Shown here one piece after another: positions 34,966 to 45,854 of a stretch of DNA of 64,000 nt. The notes beneath the pieces were generated by a model. The model did not search any database and was not told the origin of the DNA. It was given only the letters and a program-made list of their open reading frames with translations. Positions within the stretch are counted from its first letter, which is position 1; every line of letters starts with the position of its first letter. The DNA lies in the NCBI GenBank assembly GCA_037576215.1, contig JBANDB010000001.1, positions 3,596,001 to 3,660,000 on the forward strand. The letters are read 5' to 3'. The DNA comes from Armillaria gallica (taxonomy: Eukaryota > Basidiomycota > Agaricomycetes > Agaricales > Physalacriaceae). A program made the position numbers and the translations under genes.

Positions 34966-35386
34966 GTGCCTCTCGCCGTTCTGTTATTATTTCGTTAACT
35001 TTATGTTCCGGCGGCGTTCGTTATAACTTTATTTCATGGCAAAATTAGTAGTGTACACTCCTCTTAACTGCCCTGTAAAACTTCCGTTTAATGGACTTGT
35101 ATGTACCTTTTAACTCCACTTTACTTGAATATTGCACGGACATACTGTAGTTGTTGCGGATGTTATATCCAAAGCCTTGCCGCTAGTATTACTGTAATCC
35201 TTTGACGTTGGACAGATAGATTAAATAAATCTCGGCATTCACTAGTCGCTTTCACCCGTTTGATACTTGAACATTTTATAGCCTCGTCCTGCCGTCATAG
35301 AATACAAAATCTGTCTACCATCCTACTAAGCTAAACATGGGGGTAGCACGGAAAGTGGCTTGTAGAGAGATTCTTGAGATCAAATA
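34966..35386. other. intergenic region between convergent genes
   Basis: AT-rich sequence between the stops of the amidase and cyclophilin genes. It holds both 3' ends. Nothing else is visible. Confidence 0.6.
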
Positions 35387-36276
35387 TTATTCTGGACCAC
35401 AATCACCAATCCATACAGATTCCAGCGGTCTCTCGTCTTTGCTTCCAGGTCGACAACCCACCGCGTTCAACCTCTCTAATACCCTAATCCCATCTTCATC
35501 TCCGTCCTTGACTCGTCCAAATATGACGTACTTCCCTGCAGAGAGATTGGGTCCAATCGCAGCGGAGAGCAACGAGGGATCTCACCTTTAAGCTTAGCCA
35601 AGGCCTTCTCATCTGCAGATAGGACGACAAAGAATTGAGAAGAGTTGACAGGGTTTTTGCCTCCCGAGTTCGCCATTGCAAGACTTCCGCGTGATGGAGT
35701 ATTTTGAAGACCGGCTTTTTCGCAGGCGAATTTGGGGCCATAGATCGACTATGTGAATGCGTCAGAAAGACGGAATGGTCAACCATAATGGACGCACTTC
35801 CCCGCCGCTGCCGTCGCCTCGGGTTACATCCCCTCCCTGGGCCACGAACCCTTGCACGACGCGATGAATTGAACATCCAGCATAGTGAAGCTTCTTGTTG
35901 GGCGCGTTCTTGCAGAAGCCTTTTTCCCCGGTGCACAGCGAGATGAAATTCTGCCGCGTCTTGGCTAGGCCTGGTGATGGATCCAGCTCGAACCGTAGTC
36001 GGCCCGCGAGGAGGGGCACTGGTGGGATAAAATGCAGGGGTTCGGGCGATTTCTAGGAAACCATCACCATAGATTCAAAATCCGTGGCGTAGGATGTACG
36101 TGTAGGTCTCGAAGAATATCTTGTTGTTCTTCCGATAATTCCTCTGGTGTCGGCGGAAAGTCAAAGGTGGAGGCATGCTTGCAGAGTAGAGCAGATGTAG
36201 CTTGGTACTGGGCGTTGTCGTCGTTGTATTGCTGAGCGTCGCCAATGTTGATGTCGAGATAGCAGGTGGTCGACAT
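35387..36276 (-). CDS. cyclophilin-type peptidyl-prolyl isomerase with N-terminal extension
   Basis: Four exons join in phase and give about 245 residues. Residues 1-60 are an extension starting [17 protein letters not shown] with a helix of type [17 protein letters not shown]. The cyclophilin fold follows: [78 protein letters not shown] and [11 protein letters not shown]. In human CypA numbering, Arg55, Phe60, Gln63 and Phe113 are kept, but Trp121 is replaced by Lys and His126 by Tyr, and two residues are added before NSSQFF. The protein should still isomerise Xaa-Pro bonds but bind cyclosporin A poorly. This inference rests on the role of Trp121 in CypA. The gene diverges from the F-box gene. 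Confidence 0.9.
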
Positions 36277-36506
36277 GATTGTCGATGAAAGACCGTGATT
36301 CCCCTTTTGGACGACTGCCTTGTACTTGCTTGCCTCCTTTCATCCTTGTATAGTCTTGTGTTTGTCCTTTGCTCTGTATCCGACGTCTGTTGTACTGCTA
36401 CGTTATTGGCCCTGTTCTGTTGCTCTTCCTCCCTCTCGCCTTGTATTTTTCTTTAATTTAATGCTCATCATGATCATGCTCGATCCAAGTTCACCCAATC
36501 TCCATA
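36277..36506. promoter_or_regulatory. shared upstream region of cyclophilin and F-box genes
   Basis: Only 230 bp separate two start codons that point away from each other, so both promoters must share this stretch. It is pyrimidine-rich on the plus strand. No defined motif pair was recognised. Confidence 0.5.
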
Positions 36507-38418
36507 ATGTTCCTGTCCGATATCCTCCAGCCCTTGGTATCGCGCCTTAGAGGTTCATGTCTCATTCACGCTCTCCCTCCCGAAATTCTTCTGGAACTCA
36601 TTTTCCCACTTTTGTCTCTCTGTGATCTTCTCGCTCTGCGAGCAGTACGTCTTTGTTATCCCATAATATTCATTGATCTAGGTGCTCATTTTATCACAGG
36701 TAGACAAAAGCTTCTTCTACATCACTCATGATTTTGTCGTCTGGAGGCGAATGGCCAGAAGATTCCACCTTCCCCTCCCCCTTATACACCCTCCCTTTCA
36801 GCATACTCCTGCGAGGGATTACCATCTCGAAAGGGCTCTTATACGTGCATATTCACTGGAGAAGAACTGGAAAATAGGTCCATGCATTCGATTCACCTAC
36901 CTTATCGAGACACCGAGCGAAAAAGTTCTTGAAGTAGCACTTCTTCCTGGAGGCAAGTACCTCATCGCATCTATGGCCGACGTAACCGACTGTCAGTACT
37001 ATCTCGCCGTTTTTGACGTGGACGAAACACCCAAGCACAGAAATAATCTGTTAGCGAAAATTCCCTTGCCGAGCAGAGCTTATCAACTGCGCGCTAGGTT
37101 CATGCACTACCAAGGAGAGCAGCGCATCATAGTATTCTATGTTCGACGAGGCTACCCGACGGGGGTGATGCACAGGTCTGTTTGAATTCGTCTCTTCATG
37201 CTTATAGACACTGAGGCATTTCCTTTAGCCAAAAACCGTCAACGATGAGCTACGATGTTGCAGACCTGGAGCACCCTCTATCCTATGATTGCGTCTGTAC
37301 TTCTGTCGCGCTAGGATCCTTGGAGTATCTCTCGGACCCGAACAAGGACACTACTTTGCCCAGCTTTAGGGAGTACGTAAAATCACTCCCCCGTCCTTTC
37401 CAGTGGTCCAGTACTGTCAGCTTTGGCGAAATACGGCCGGAGCGTCCTTTTCTATGCCAGTATCTCGGTGCACCTTGCGCTGCTGTATGCCACCAAAACC
37501 GGGTCGTAATCATCAACTTTGACACCCGACGCACGACGCACATCATATGTCCAGACATGGGGCCTAACCCGGTCAGTAATATCTATTACAATGTGATTCC
37601 AGAACGTCCTACTGACCTTATACTCCTAGAGGATTCTCGCGCTCAAAATTCTGCCTGCTCAAGCGCACGTTCTAGTCGTTCGGGCTCATTCTAATGGGGA
37701 TCAGATTGAGCTCTATGCTATACCTGAAGTCTCTGCACAGCATACCACCTTTCCTCTACAGCAGCGTAGCACTCGGCAATCGAGCACCGGAATCCTCGAT
37801 GCTTCTATCTCCGATCTTTATATGCCCAAGAATGCTAATGGTACTCCTTGGACAAACTCTCCTCCAATCATCACTCCCCCAATCACTATCTACTTGACGC
37901 ATTTAGACGGTGTTATTGGCACACTTAATCTGCAGCTACACCGAAATAGCAGAACGGGGTCGATGGAGTACAATCTGAATGAGGGCACTGTTACTGGGAG
38001 ACAGATACCAGCTGCTGGTCGTCTCCATGTTCTTCCGGGAGCGTATCGCCCTCTTGCGTACCACACGGACTGGTTCGACCGCACAGAAGCGCCTAAAATT
38101 ACGTCTTGGTGGCGGGGATACAATAACACGAACATGGAGTACGCCCAAAGCCTTTTCAAAGGCTCTCAGACCGTCGATGCGCCACAGAAGGAATGGGACT
38201 GGTTATATTATTTAACCCAGAGCTATCTGACGGAGGAGCTAGAGAACGGCGCGTACAGCTTGTCATGGGATGAAAGCTCCGGGAGAATGTGTATCGCTCG
38301 TCATAAGCCGACGGATTGCACGTTTGGTACGTTGTCGGTCTTTGATTTTGGGAAATACACGGCGTTCCATATTAGAAAGGAGCTCAGGGACTCTTTAACT
38401 GCTGGGAGGGTCTCATAG
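36507..38418 (+). CDS. F-box protein
   Basis: Four exons join in phase and give about 580 residues. An F-box lies near the N-terminus: HALPPEILLELIFPLL followed by LCDLLALRAVDKSFF, where the first intron splits the motif, and VWRRMARRFHLP. The rest is a long C-terminal part rich in beta strands, with GGKYLIASMADVTDC, RVVIINFDTRR and FGTLSVFDFGKYTAFH. It may fold as an irregular propeller, but clear WD or kelch repeats are not visible. F-box proteins bind Skp1 and bring targets to SCF ubiquitin ligases. The target here is unknown. The start MFLSDILQPLV is the only ATG in frame before the F-box. Confidence 0.85.
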
Positions 38419-38566
38419 CGGTGTATACTTTGTACAATAAGGAATTTAAAACATGTACTGATGTAAAGTATTCAACTATTTGCCTTTATTCGCCTTTATT
38501 TCTTCCAGCCATGAAATACGGAATATCTCCTGAAGTCATAGGTGTCCTTGAGGTGTTGAAACAGCG

Positions 38567-39187
38567 CTAGAAGCCTTGGTTCGGTTTGACTCTCCTGATC
38601 CTGTTGGCACCTTCAAACGCATCTCGCATGTTTTCGTACCACGCGTCTGATTCATCGTCGGTCATGTCCTCTACAGGTTTGACAGTGACGTTTGAAGAGC
38701 CTTTAACGTGGAATAACAAACCGGCAGTGAGAAGTCCGTCTCTAGTAACTCTAGTTCTACGAGGCGGCGGCGTAGGAGTTCCAAGATCTATGACTCTGTT
38801 CCTCGAAGCTCGTGGCGCGGGGGGTGGGCTCATCCTTTCCCGAGGCCTGAATGCCGGTGTGCAGGGCGTCGCAGCAGATGAACTTGATGGAGGGATATAA
38901 TCAGGAATGGTCTGGGAAGGCTTGACATCGCTCCGCCTCTTCAGGTGCCTCAAGCTCTTCCTCACGGCGCCAGACTTGGAACTGCGATTCCGGGCCTGTG
39001 CGTGGGCTAATCGCTCTCGTCGCCGCGTGAGGTACTCCTTGGAACCCAGCTGCATGTTTGGAGTCAAGGACTGAACTCTTTGTTCCTCGGTGAAACGGGA
39101 GGTAGAGAGTCGCGAGCTGGAAGACATGATCGAGGCGGAAGAGATACTGGAAGAGCTGAAGAGCTGAACGAGTGAAGAGCTCTTCAA
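38567..39187 (-). CDS. hypothetical Ser/Arg-rich protein
   Basis: A single ORF of 206 residues. It begins with a Ser-rich stretch, has a basic part (YLTRRRERLAHAQARNRSS, KSLRHLKRRSD), a proline-rich middle, and ends with a short conserved-looking block DDESDAWYENMRDAFEG. A second in-frame ATG at 39127 (MSSSSRLSTS) is an equally possible start. No known domain. The gene faces the F-box gene tail to tail at 148 bp. I take it as real because the frame is long, the composition is protein-like and the opposite strand offers nothing better. Confidence 0.6.
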   Translation of the reverse strand: MKSSSLVQLFSSSSISSASIMSSSSRLSTSRFTEEQRVQSLTPNMQLGSKEYLTRRRERLAHAQARNRSSKSGAVRKSLRHLKRRSDVKPSQTIPDYIPPSSSSAATPCTPAFRPRERMSPPPAPRASRNRVIDLGTPTPPPRRTRVTRDGLLTAGLLFHVKGSSNVTVKPVEDMTDDESDAWYENMRDAFEGANRIRRVKPNQGF

Positions 39188-39901
39188 CGATATGATATCT
39201 TTTTATACTTCCAGATATCGAGTGGTCTTATCGGGGTCTTTGCTAGTGTCTTGTGGCGGAAGCCAAAGCGCTGGTCAAGAAAGGTCAAGGCAAGTCCAAG
39301 CACGCAAAAACCTGATGTCAAGGTAAACAAAGAGCTACGCCAACTGGCTGGGTGTTTATTGTCGAAGTGGCCCTGTCCAGAGGAAGACAAAAGGATGCGG
39401 TGGCTCATCCTCAGTTACTATAGTTGAAATGATATTCTGCAGGGGACTGTGATTATGGCAACTCCGGCTTGGCATTCCAAGGTCGGCGCTAGGCATTTCA
39501 TACTGGAATGACGTCTTGATTCTGAAACTAGGATAAAACAAAATGGACGATAACGACGTCGCTGTCGAGAGCGTGAGTGGATCGCATCAAAAAGGCTGAT
39601 CCCATCCAGGAACTTGGAAGTCCCCGAGTTCCGTGGCGCCTCTGCTTGAGAACCCGTTCCGGATACTTAGTACGCGGATTCTAAGTATGTATCGAATCTT
39701 AATTCTGTGCCAAGCCAATTCAATCTTAACAAAAGATATGTTACAAGAGTAGTGATATATTCATACAAGACCAAAAATATGACTAGGACTGCGGGTGGTC
39801 CATATACATTGTGAGTAGATGATAAAATAAAGAGAAACCAAAGATGCTACATAGATTGTGTCGTTGTTCATTGATGCACCCCAAAAACTTACAAGTAAAT
39901 C
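39188..39901. other. intergenic region
   Basis: About 0.7 kb with only short ORFs. It lies upstream of the 39187 gene and downstream of the 39902 gene. I see no feature in it. Confidence 0.6.
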
Positions 39902-42900
39902 TCACCCAAACATCCCTGCTGGGCCGTTGAACTTGGTCAGTAAATCGTTCAATCCCCTGACCACCTCACCGGCCCCTTCTCTGATCCTGTCCCTATCGCC
40001 CTCTGCGACCCGAGGCATCAGCCTCTCAAAGCGATCCGGGTGCCACCTTCGAATCTGCTCCTTAATCTTGTCCTTATCCCCTTTGCCATTATTATTTGGA
40101 AAATGCGGATTAAGCACATACGCCTGTATCGCACCAGCATTTATATCCGCAACGTCCTTTGGCTTCTTAACCATCGGCCAAGGGAACGCATCCCAAATAA
40201 CATTCTCGATCTCCCCTTTAGTCAGCTTCTGCCATTGAGTTTCATGTGACTGGAACAGCCGAACCACCTCCTCCTTCGACATGATCCTGCCCGCCTCTTT
40301 CGCCTGTCGCTCCCGCTCAAGTCGTTCCTGCTCTGCACGGAATTTTTCCTGTTGTGCTCGTGCCTGCTCTTCCTGTCTCCGTCGCCACTCAGCATCAGAA
40401 ACTGGAGTATGAGGTGTTCCAGAAGGGGTTGAAGGAAACTGGTGCTGTGAATATGACGAAGAAGAGCTTGTTCTCGGTTTAAACCCTGGTGTCGAGGGAG
40501 AAGTCGGTGTCCTGTTGGAATTGGGCGTAGTCTGCTTCCATCCAGAGGTTGGATTAGGGCCAGTTGAAGAAGTACTCCGTGTGGAAGACGACGCTGACGC
40601 AGATGTATTCGAACCCCATCCACTCGCAGAGCGAGCTTTGCTGTCCTCAGAAGTCCAGCTATCTTGTCGTTTCCTTCGAATTTCTTCTTCACGTCGTTGG
40701 AAATCTGCTTGTTGCTGCTTGGCTTCCTCTTCCTTCCGCCGAGCGCGCGCTTGCGTCGCCTGAAACTCTTCCAGTTTTCTTCGCTCCTCCGCTTTCCTTC
40801 TCTCCTCCGCCTTCCTTCTCTCCTCTGCCCTTTTTCTCTCTTCCTCCATTCTGATCTTGTTAGCTCGCTCCTTCTCCTTCCACGACGCCTCGTTCGCCTC
40901 TCGTTGAAGACGCTCTGCAAGTGCCTTGTCTGTCTGTATCTGGTGCTTTTCTCTTGCCTTAGCAGTCTCCTCTTCGAGCTTTTCCTGTTCTGCTTTATGT
41001 CTCGCTTCGCTTTCCTCCTGTTCTGCTTTCTGTCTCGCTTCAGCTTCTCTTCGTTCCGATTCCTCCTGCCTCCGCTTCAGATCCTCCGCCTCCTTCCTGG
41101 CAATCTCATCCTCTCTTCTCTTCAATTCTTCCTCCTTTCTCTTGAACTCCGCCTCTCGTGCTTCCCTTTCTCTTTTCTCCAGATCTTGTTCGCGCTGTCT
41201 TAAAGCCTCTTCACGCTCTTTCAACATGGCAGCTTTCTGCTCTGCTTCAGCCTGAATTCTTCTCGCCTCCTCTGCTACCCTTTCTGCTTCCTCCTCTATC
41301 CTCTTTATCTCCTCTGCTTTCCGCTGCGCTTCCTTTGCCATGTGTATAGCCTCCAGCTCATTGCGCCTGTTTTCCTCTTCTTTCCTCTTCTTCTCCAACT
41401 CCTTCCTCGTCTCTTCCTCCCACCGCGACATCTCCTCTCTCCGAGCGACATCCTCCTCTCGCCTTAACGGAGGTTCCGTCGTGTGCGCGGCTTCCTGTAG
41501 ATGCACATCGTCCTGAGCCGCCCCTTCCCTCGTAAATGAATCTCTATCGCTCGAACTCCATGTCGTCTCATCGTCCTCTGAGAAGCTCTCTGAACCACCG
41601 TCACTGTGCTCTGCATAATGTTTGTCACCCTTCCACTGTGTCCAGGCCGGTTGGTCACTTCCCGAATGCAGATTTGAAACTTGTGTAATAGGCTGGCGCT
41701 GTAGATGCGAGGGGTTCTGCGACGGACTGTATGTATGAGCCGAATGAGAAGGAGACTGCAGGGAAGTGTATTGTAGATGATATGCACTTGATCCATCAAC
41801 AGATATCGGCGGTTGCGGAAACTCTGGTATTATTGGATGATGGGCATGGTGGTTAGGGTTGTTATGGGAGAACGTCAAGGAGGGTTGACGGCTAAGATGG
41901 GGATAAGTACAAATAATATGAAGCTACAGAGATAATCACCTCAAGGAGGAGGAAGATGTGTGGACAGACGGTTGACGGCTAGCAGATAAAAATGACTAAA
42001 AGTTACGTATAAAGCAAGACTGGGTATGCTTACTACGAGGAGGATGAAGACGAGTCGAGAGTAGGCTGACGACTAGAAAGAATGAGTCATAGAAAATGCA
42101 TGAACACAACTTTAACTCACTATAGAGATTGTCCGTCGGACGAGGACGATGCCTGTCGACTATACCAGATTAAAAGGGTCGTTACCTAGAAGGAAGGTGA
42201 CTCACAGAGTGGCTGGTATGTTGTTCGGACGCGACATTGTCAATAGGCCTGGAAGAGAAGGTTTATAGGGGGGCTTCGTAGCCATAGGCGGGGTCGGGGG
42301 CCGTCTCACATCCTGATTCAGGGAAACAACTCTTGGTGAAGGTGATGGTGGCCGATCCCTCTCCACCTCCTTCTCCTTCCCCTTGGCTCTTGTGTAGGAT
42401 GCCCACGGTTGCTCTGCCTGATCCATGCGAGCCCTCTCTAGCTCTGCATTCGCACGGTCATGTATTGGGGGAGAGGCTCGAGTGGCTGACGATTGACCCT
42501 CTGCATCGTCATGCTCGGGAATAGAACGCCTGTTGTTCTCCTGAATGGACCCTGTCGGTCGAAACGTGTGCGAATGCGACGACCGGCTATCTCTGTCTGG
42601 ATGATTCTGATTCTCCAAAGTAGAACCAGGCGGCCGAGAGGTTTGAGGTGACGATGTCCGGCTTTCAGAATGATCATGCTCGGTGGTCGCGTGTTTAGGA
42701 ATCTCTGGAAGGGGAGCATACGCTTTCGACGCGTACGATGAGGATGACCTGCTCTCTGCATTGCTAGGTGGTCTCTGAGTCTCCGGAATGGGGGCAGACG
42801 GTCTAAATATCTGTGACGACGACGACCGTATACTGGCCTGGCTCGTGCGGCGCCCAAGAATTATCGGTTTGTCCTCAGCAGCGGATTTAGGTGGAATCCA

Positions 42901-43497
42901 CACCTCTGGATTCTTGCTCGCAGAGTTGCCGGGAGTTCCTGAAGTAGACGACCGTCTCTGGGCAGTCGGTATAGGTATGGGTGAGGGGCGAGGGGGGACA
43001 GAGGCAGGCGTAGTGGTAGTAGTCTGTTGCCGTGAACCAGGTAAATGATCTGGCTCTGTCGACCCTTTGTCAAGGCCTTTCGGGTTCGCATTTGACTCTG
43101 CTCCGGCACTGCCAGTTCTTTGTCTACGAATGCCGCTCATAATCGCCATCTGCTCGTTCTCTAAGTCTGCTCTCCATTCGGTCCGTATTTCAAGTCCTGC
43201 TGCCCACCGTCTCTGCTCTCTTTCCTTCTCGACCTCGACTCTAAAGCTCTGGTTTGCGAAGCTCTTGATCTGGCGTTCACTGGCCTGGTACTCGTCAATC
43301 AACTTCTTCCTCTTCACAGGGTCAATGTTATCTCCACCAAGGCTTTTAAGGTCAGCCTCGAGCTTCTGCTTGGCTTGAAGTAGCATGTCGTTGAAGGCGA
43401 CAGAGAGCTTCTCCTTGAGTTCGGCTTTCCATTGTTCATCAGGTTCGTACAAGTCCGGGTGTGATGCGCGTTCTGAGGTCAAGGAGCCCGTAGACAT
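39902..43497 (-). CDS. large coiled-coil protein with micro-exon array and C-terminal RWHPD domain
   Basis: Two long ORFs are one gene. Exons 43497-42206, 42159-42121, 42072-42034, 41978-41940 and 41891-39902 join with consistent phase to 1,132 residues. Residues 1-110 form a helical region (ELKEKLSVAFNDMLL, EREQRRWAAGLEIRTEWRAD). Residues 110-430 are Ser/Pro-rich and disordered. Three 39-nt micro-exons add RQASSSSDGQSLY-like units. A disordered part follows, then a very charged single helix or coiled coil of about 250 residues (EEEERKRAEERRKAEE type). The end is a folded domain with WDAFPWPMVKKP, KIKEQIRRWHPDRFERL and a helix DRIREGAGEVVRGLNDLL, the same type as in the 17016-17834 protein. 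No enzyme motif. A scaffold or Hsp70-linked role is a guess. The divergent neighbour at 45855 is built in a similar way. Confidence 0.85.
41940..42159 (-). repeat. array of three homologous 39-nt micro-exons
   Basis: Three micro-exons, each exactly 39 nt and in the same phase, encode RQASSSSDGQSLY, RQPTLDSSSSSSY and RQPSVHTSSSSLS. The next large exon opens with RQPSLTFSHNN, a fourth related unit. They are separated by introns of 48 and 55 bp, so exon and intron were probably duplicated together. Confidence 0.85.
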
Positions 43498-45854
43498 GGG
43501 GATTGGCAGGAAATGAGGATTAGAAGAGCGAAGGAGGTGGCTGCATACGACTGTGAAGAATCAGGAATCAGGGTATAAATGACTACACGTGTAGATGGCT
43601 CACTGCTTCCACGAAACTCGAAATCTGTAATATTTGGTACAATGTGGCGCCTGTGTATCTTGAAAAGCCGGTTATTCAGTTAGATCGCATTTCATTTGCA
43701 GCACGTGTTAACACTCACGACGGCAATGGAAGAGAGGACGCCTATAGAACCGAGCACAGTCCCTTACTGGCCTTCCCAACAACCGAAAATCTAGAATGGG
43801 TACTCAGTGCCACCATCATTGCACGTTTATTGAAGCCGCACCTATTATCGTCGAGATCCAACGCGACTGTTGCGAGGCAATCGTGAACAATCAGGACTTG
43901 TTACACGACTCCAACCAGGTAGATTTGTACCGTAGAATGTCCTGACGGCCGAATATCCAGGATATTGTCCGTACAGCGAAGTGGGGATACGAGGCACGAG
44001 TGTTGAGGACCCTGTGCAGACACCTGCTCATCCAATCAGAAACCGCGAAGACGCGATACAGGCTGGATTGCAGTGCTGACCGTCAGATATGCAGATACTT
44101 GGAGAGAAGGAATCACGGAATTCGGTCCTTGGTCGGTCACCACATGTGGTGGTGGTAAGTATGCAGTCGTGGTGTTCGTGTTGTGCGCTGTTACTCAGAA
44201 CCCTGCATCGTCGGATCATAATTCATTTTCACTCAAGCCAGACTGGCGGGATACACAAATTCAGCAGTCTTGCAACAGTAGGGGCGAAGGAAGAGTAAGA
44301 CAGAAAACAGGCATTATCGATTCAATTCTTCTACAATCTAAAGGAAGAGAGGTGCCATATCTGAGGATGCAGATATTTGTGGCTAACAGTCGCCACGAGG
44401 GGTGTCAAGAAGCATGCCTCGGCATTTATATCGATGAAATAATAAGAACCGGTGATGCGCATCTTATCGGCACTGGAGAGCAGACGAAAGATCGTTTGCC
44501 ACAATCGGAGCCGTCATGGATATGTTGGGGATGCGACCATTGCTTTCTAAATCCTATTTAGATCTCCCAAAACGTTCTGTTGTGAAGAACAAAACATGAT
44601 TTTGAGCATCCGGTAACGACACTCGATCAAAGACAGGGTTTTCGGCTCTCTTGCGTACGTCAATCAACCACTGTAGAAATCCGAAACATGAAGAGTGTTT
44701 TGGATGGAGGTAAAGGTAAACAATCTCCACGAAGTGATTAGCTAAAGACACGGAAATACGATAGTAAAGTTCAGGCCATTATTAGACTTCGGAGAATAGG
44801 AAGGGGCTCAGGCAACAACGCGAAGCCGGAGAGATAGAAGACAGGTTGAAGACGAAGATAGTACCAGACCGGTCCTCGTCTGCTTGAGGGTCGAAATGGT
44901 GCGTCAGCGGAGGGCAATCTTTGATGAACTAGCAGAACGAGGAACGACAGGGAACGACCTTGAACGACCTCCCGGAACACGGGAATATAGTGAATTGAAT
45001 GGTACGATTCACATATAGATTGCATGTCGATCAAGGTAGTGCATGTCAGGTCTTATCGGTGGTGTCATCATCGCTCGGGTAGCAGTGAGTGATCGATTAC
45101 GAGGAAAAGCGTAAAAGGTCCAGGGGGAAGAGGAATTGAAACCAGGTAAGAAAGCTGGCGATTGCTGGTGTACGAGTAATATTTGGGAAATGAGGGCCTC
45201 CAAGTGGGGTGGTCGGCGCAGATCAGTGCAGGACGTGAGATCAACGAGGCCAGATGATGGAGGCAGGAGAAGGGGGAAACACATGCTTCGTTGTGCGGAC
45301 GCAGATGAACGGATCTGAAATGAACGGCGTTGGTATACGAACATGCGTTCGTACGCCAGATAACGCCTATTGACCGTGCAGAGGAGTAGCGAGATCGAGC
45401 AAGGCAAGGGTCAAGGGCATAGGATGTAGATCACTGCGCAGGGGGCGGAGGGACGTGAATGAAATACCGGTAATGAAGAAAAAACAAAGGCCCGAGTCAA
45501 GACCGAGTAAGATCCAAATGGACTCGACACAAAAGTTGACAAAAAACGAACCCTCTGCCCTGGCCCAATTGAAGCTGGTCACGTGACGTCGCCAATATCT
45601 TGTCTGTCCCAGATTTTGATTCTGACTCAAACGTCCACCCAAGGCTCCCTTCCCACCCCATTCGTTCTCTTCCAGCTGCCTGAAAACTTGTCTGTAACGC
45701 CTAGAACGGCATATCTACCCTCCAGCAACGGATTTAGCCGCCCAAACACGCGACGATTGAGAACTCCCACACGAGGCAGCCAATCGTTTTCTTCCGTTCT
45801 ATATCCAACACCGTTCATCCAACATCTTTGTATTAGTGGTGCTCGAGTCATATC
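43498..45854. other. 2.36 kb between two divergent genes
   Basis: No convincing gene. The longest ORF (44073-44561, plus, 162 codons) has no domain. The region contains the promoters of two large genes and perhaps a long 5' leader with intron for the left one. I found no inverted ends. Confidence 0.5.

Noticed and set aside
40222..40920. 232-codon ORF in another frame of the coiled-coil gene
   Set aside because: Frame shadow of the repetitive charged helix. The 39902 frame gives the conserved RWHPD domain.
41878..43497. two separate genes at 43497-42202 and 41878-39902
   Set aside because: The first ORF ends at a stop that overlaps a GTGAGT donor. The second has no proper ATG and opens after an acceptor, and three micro-exons connect them in phase.
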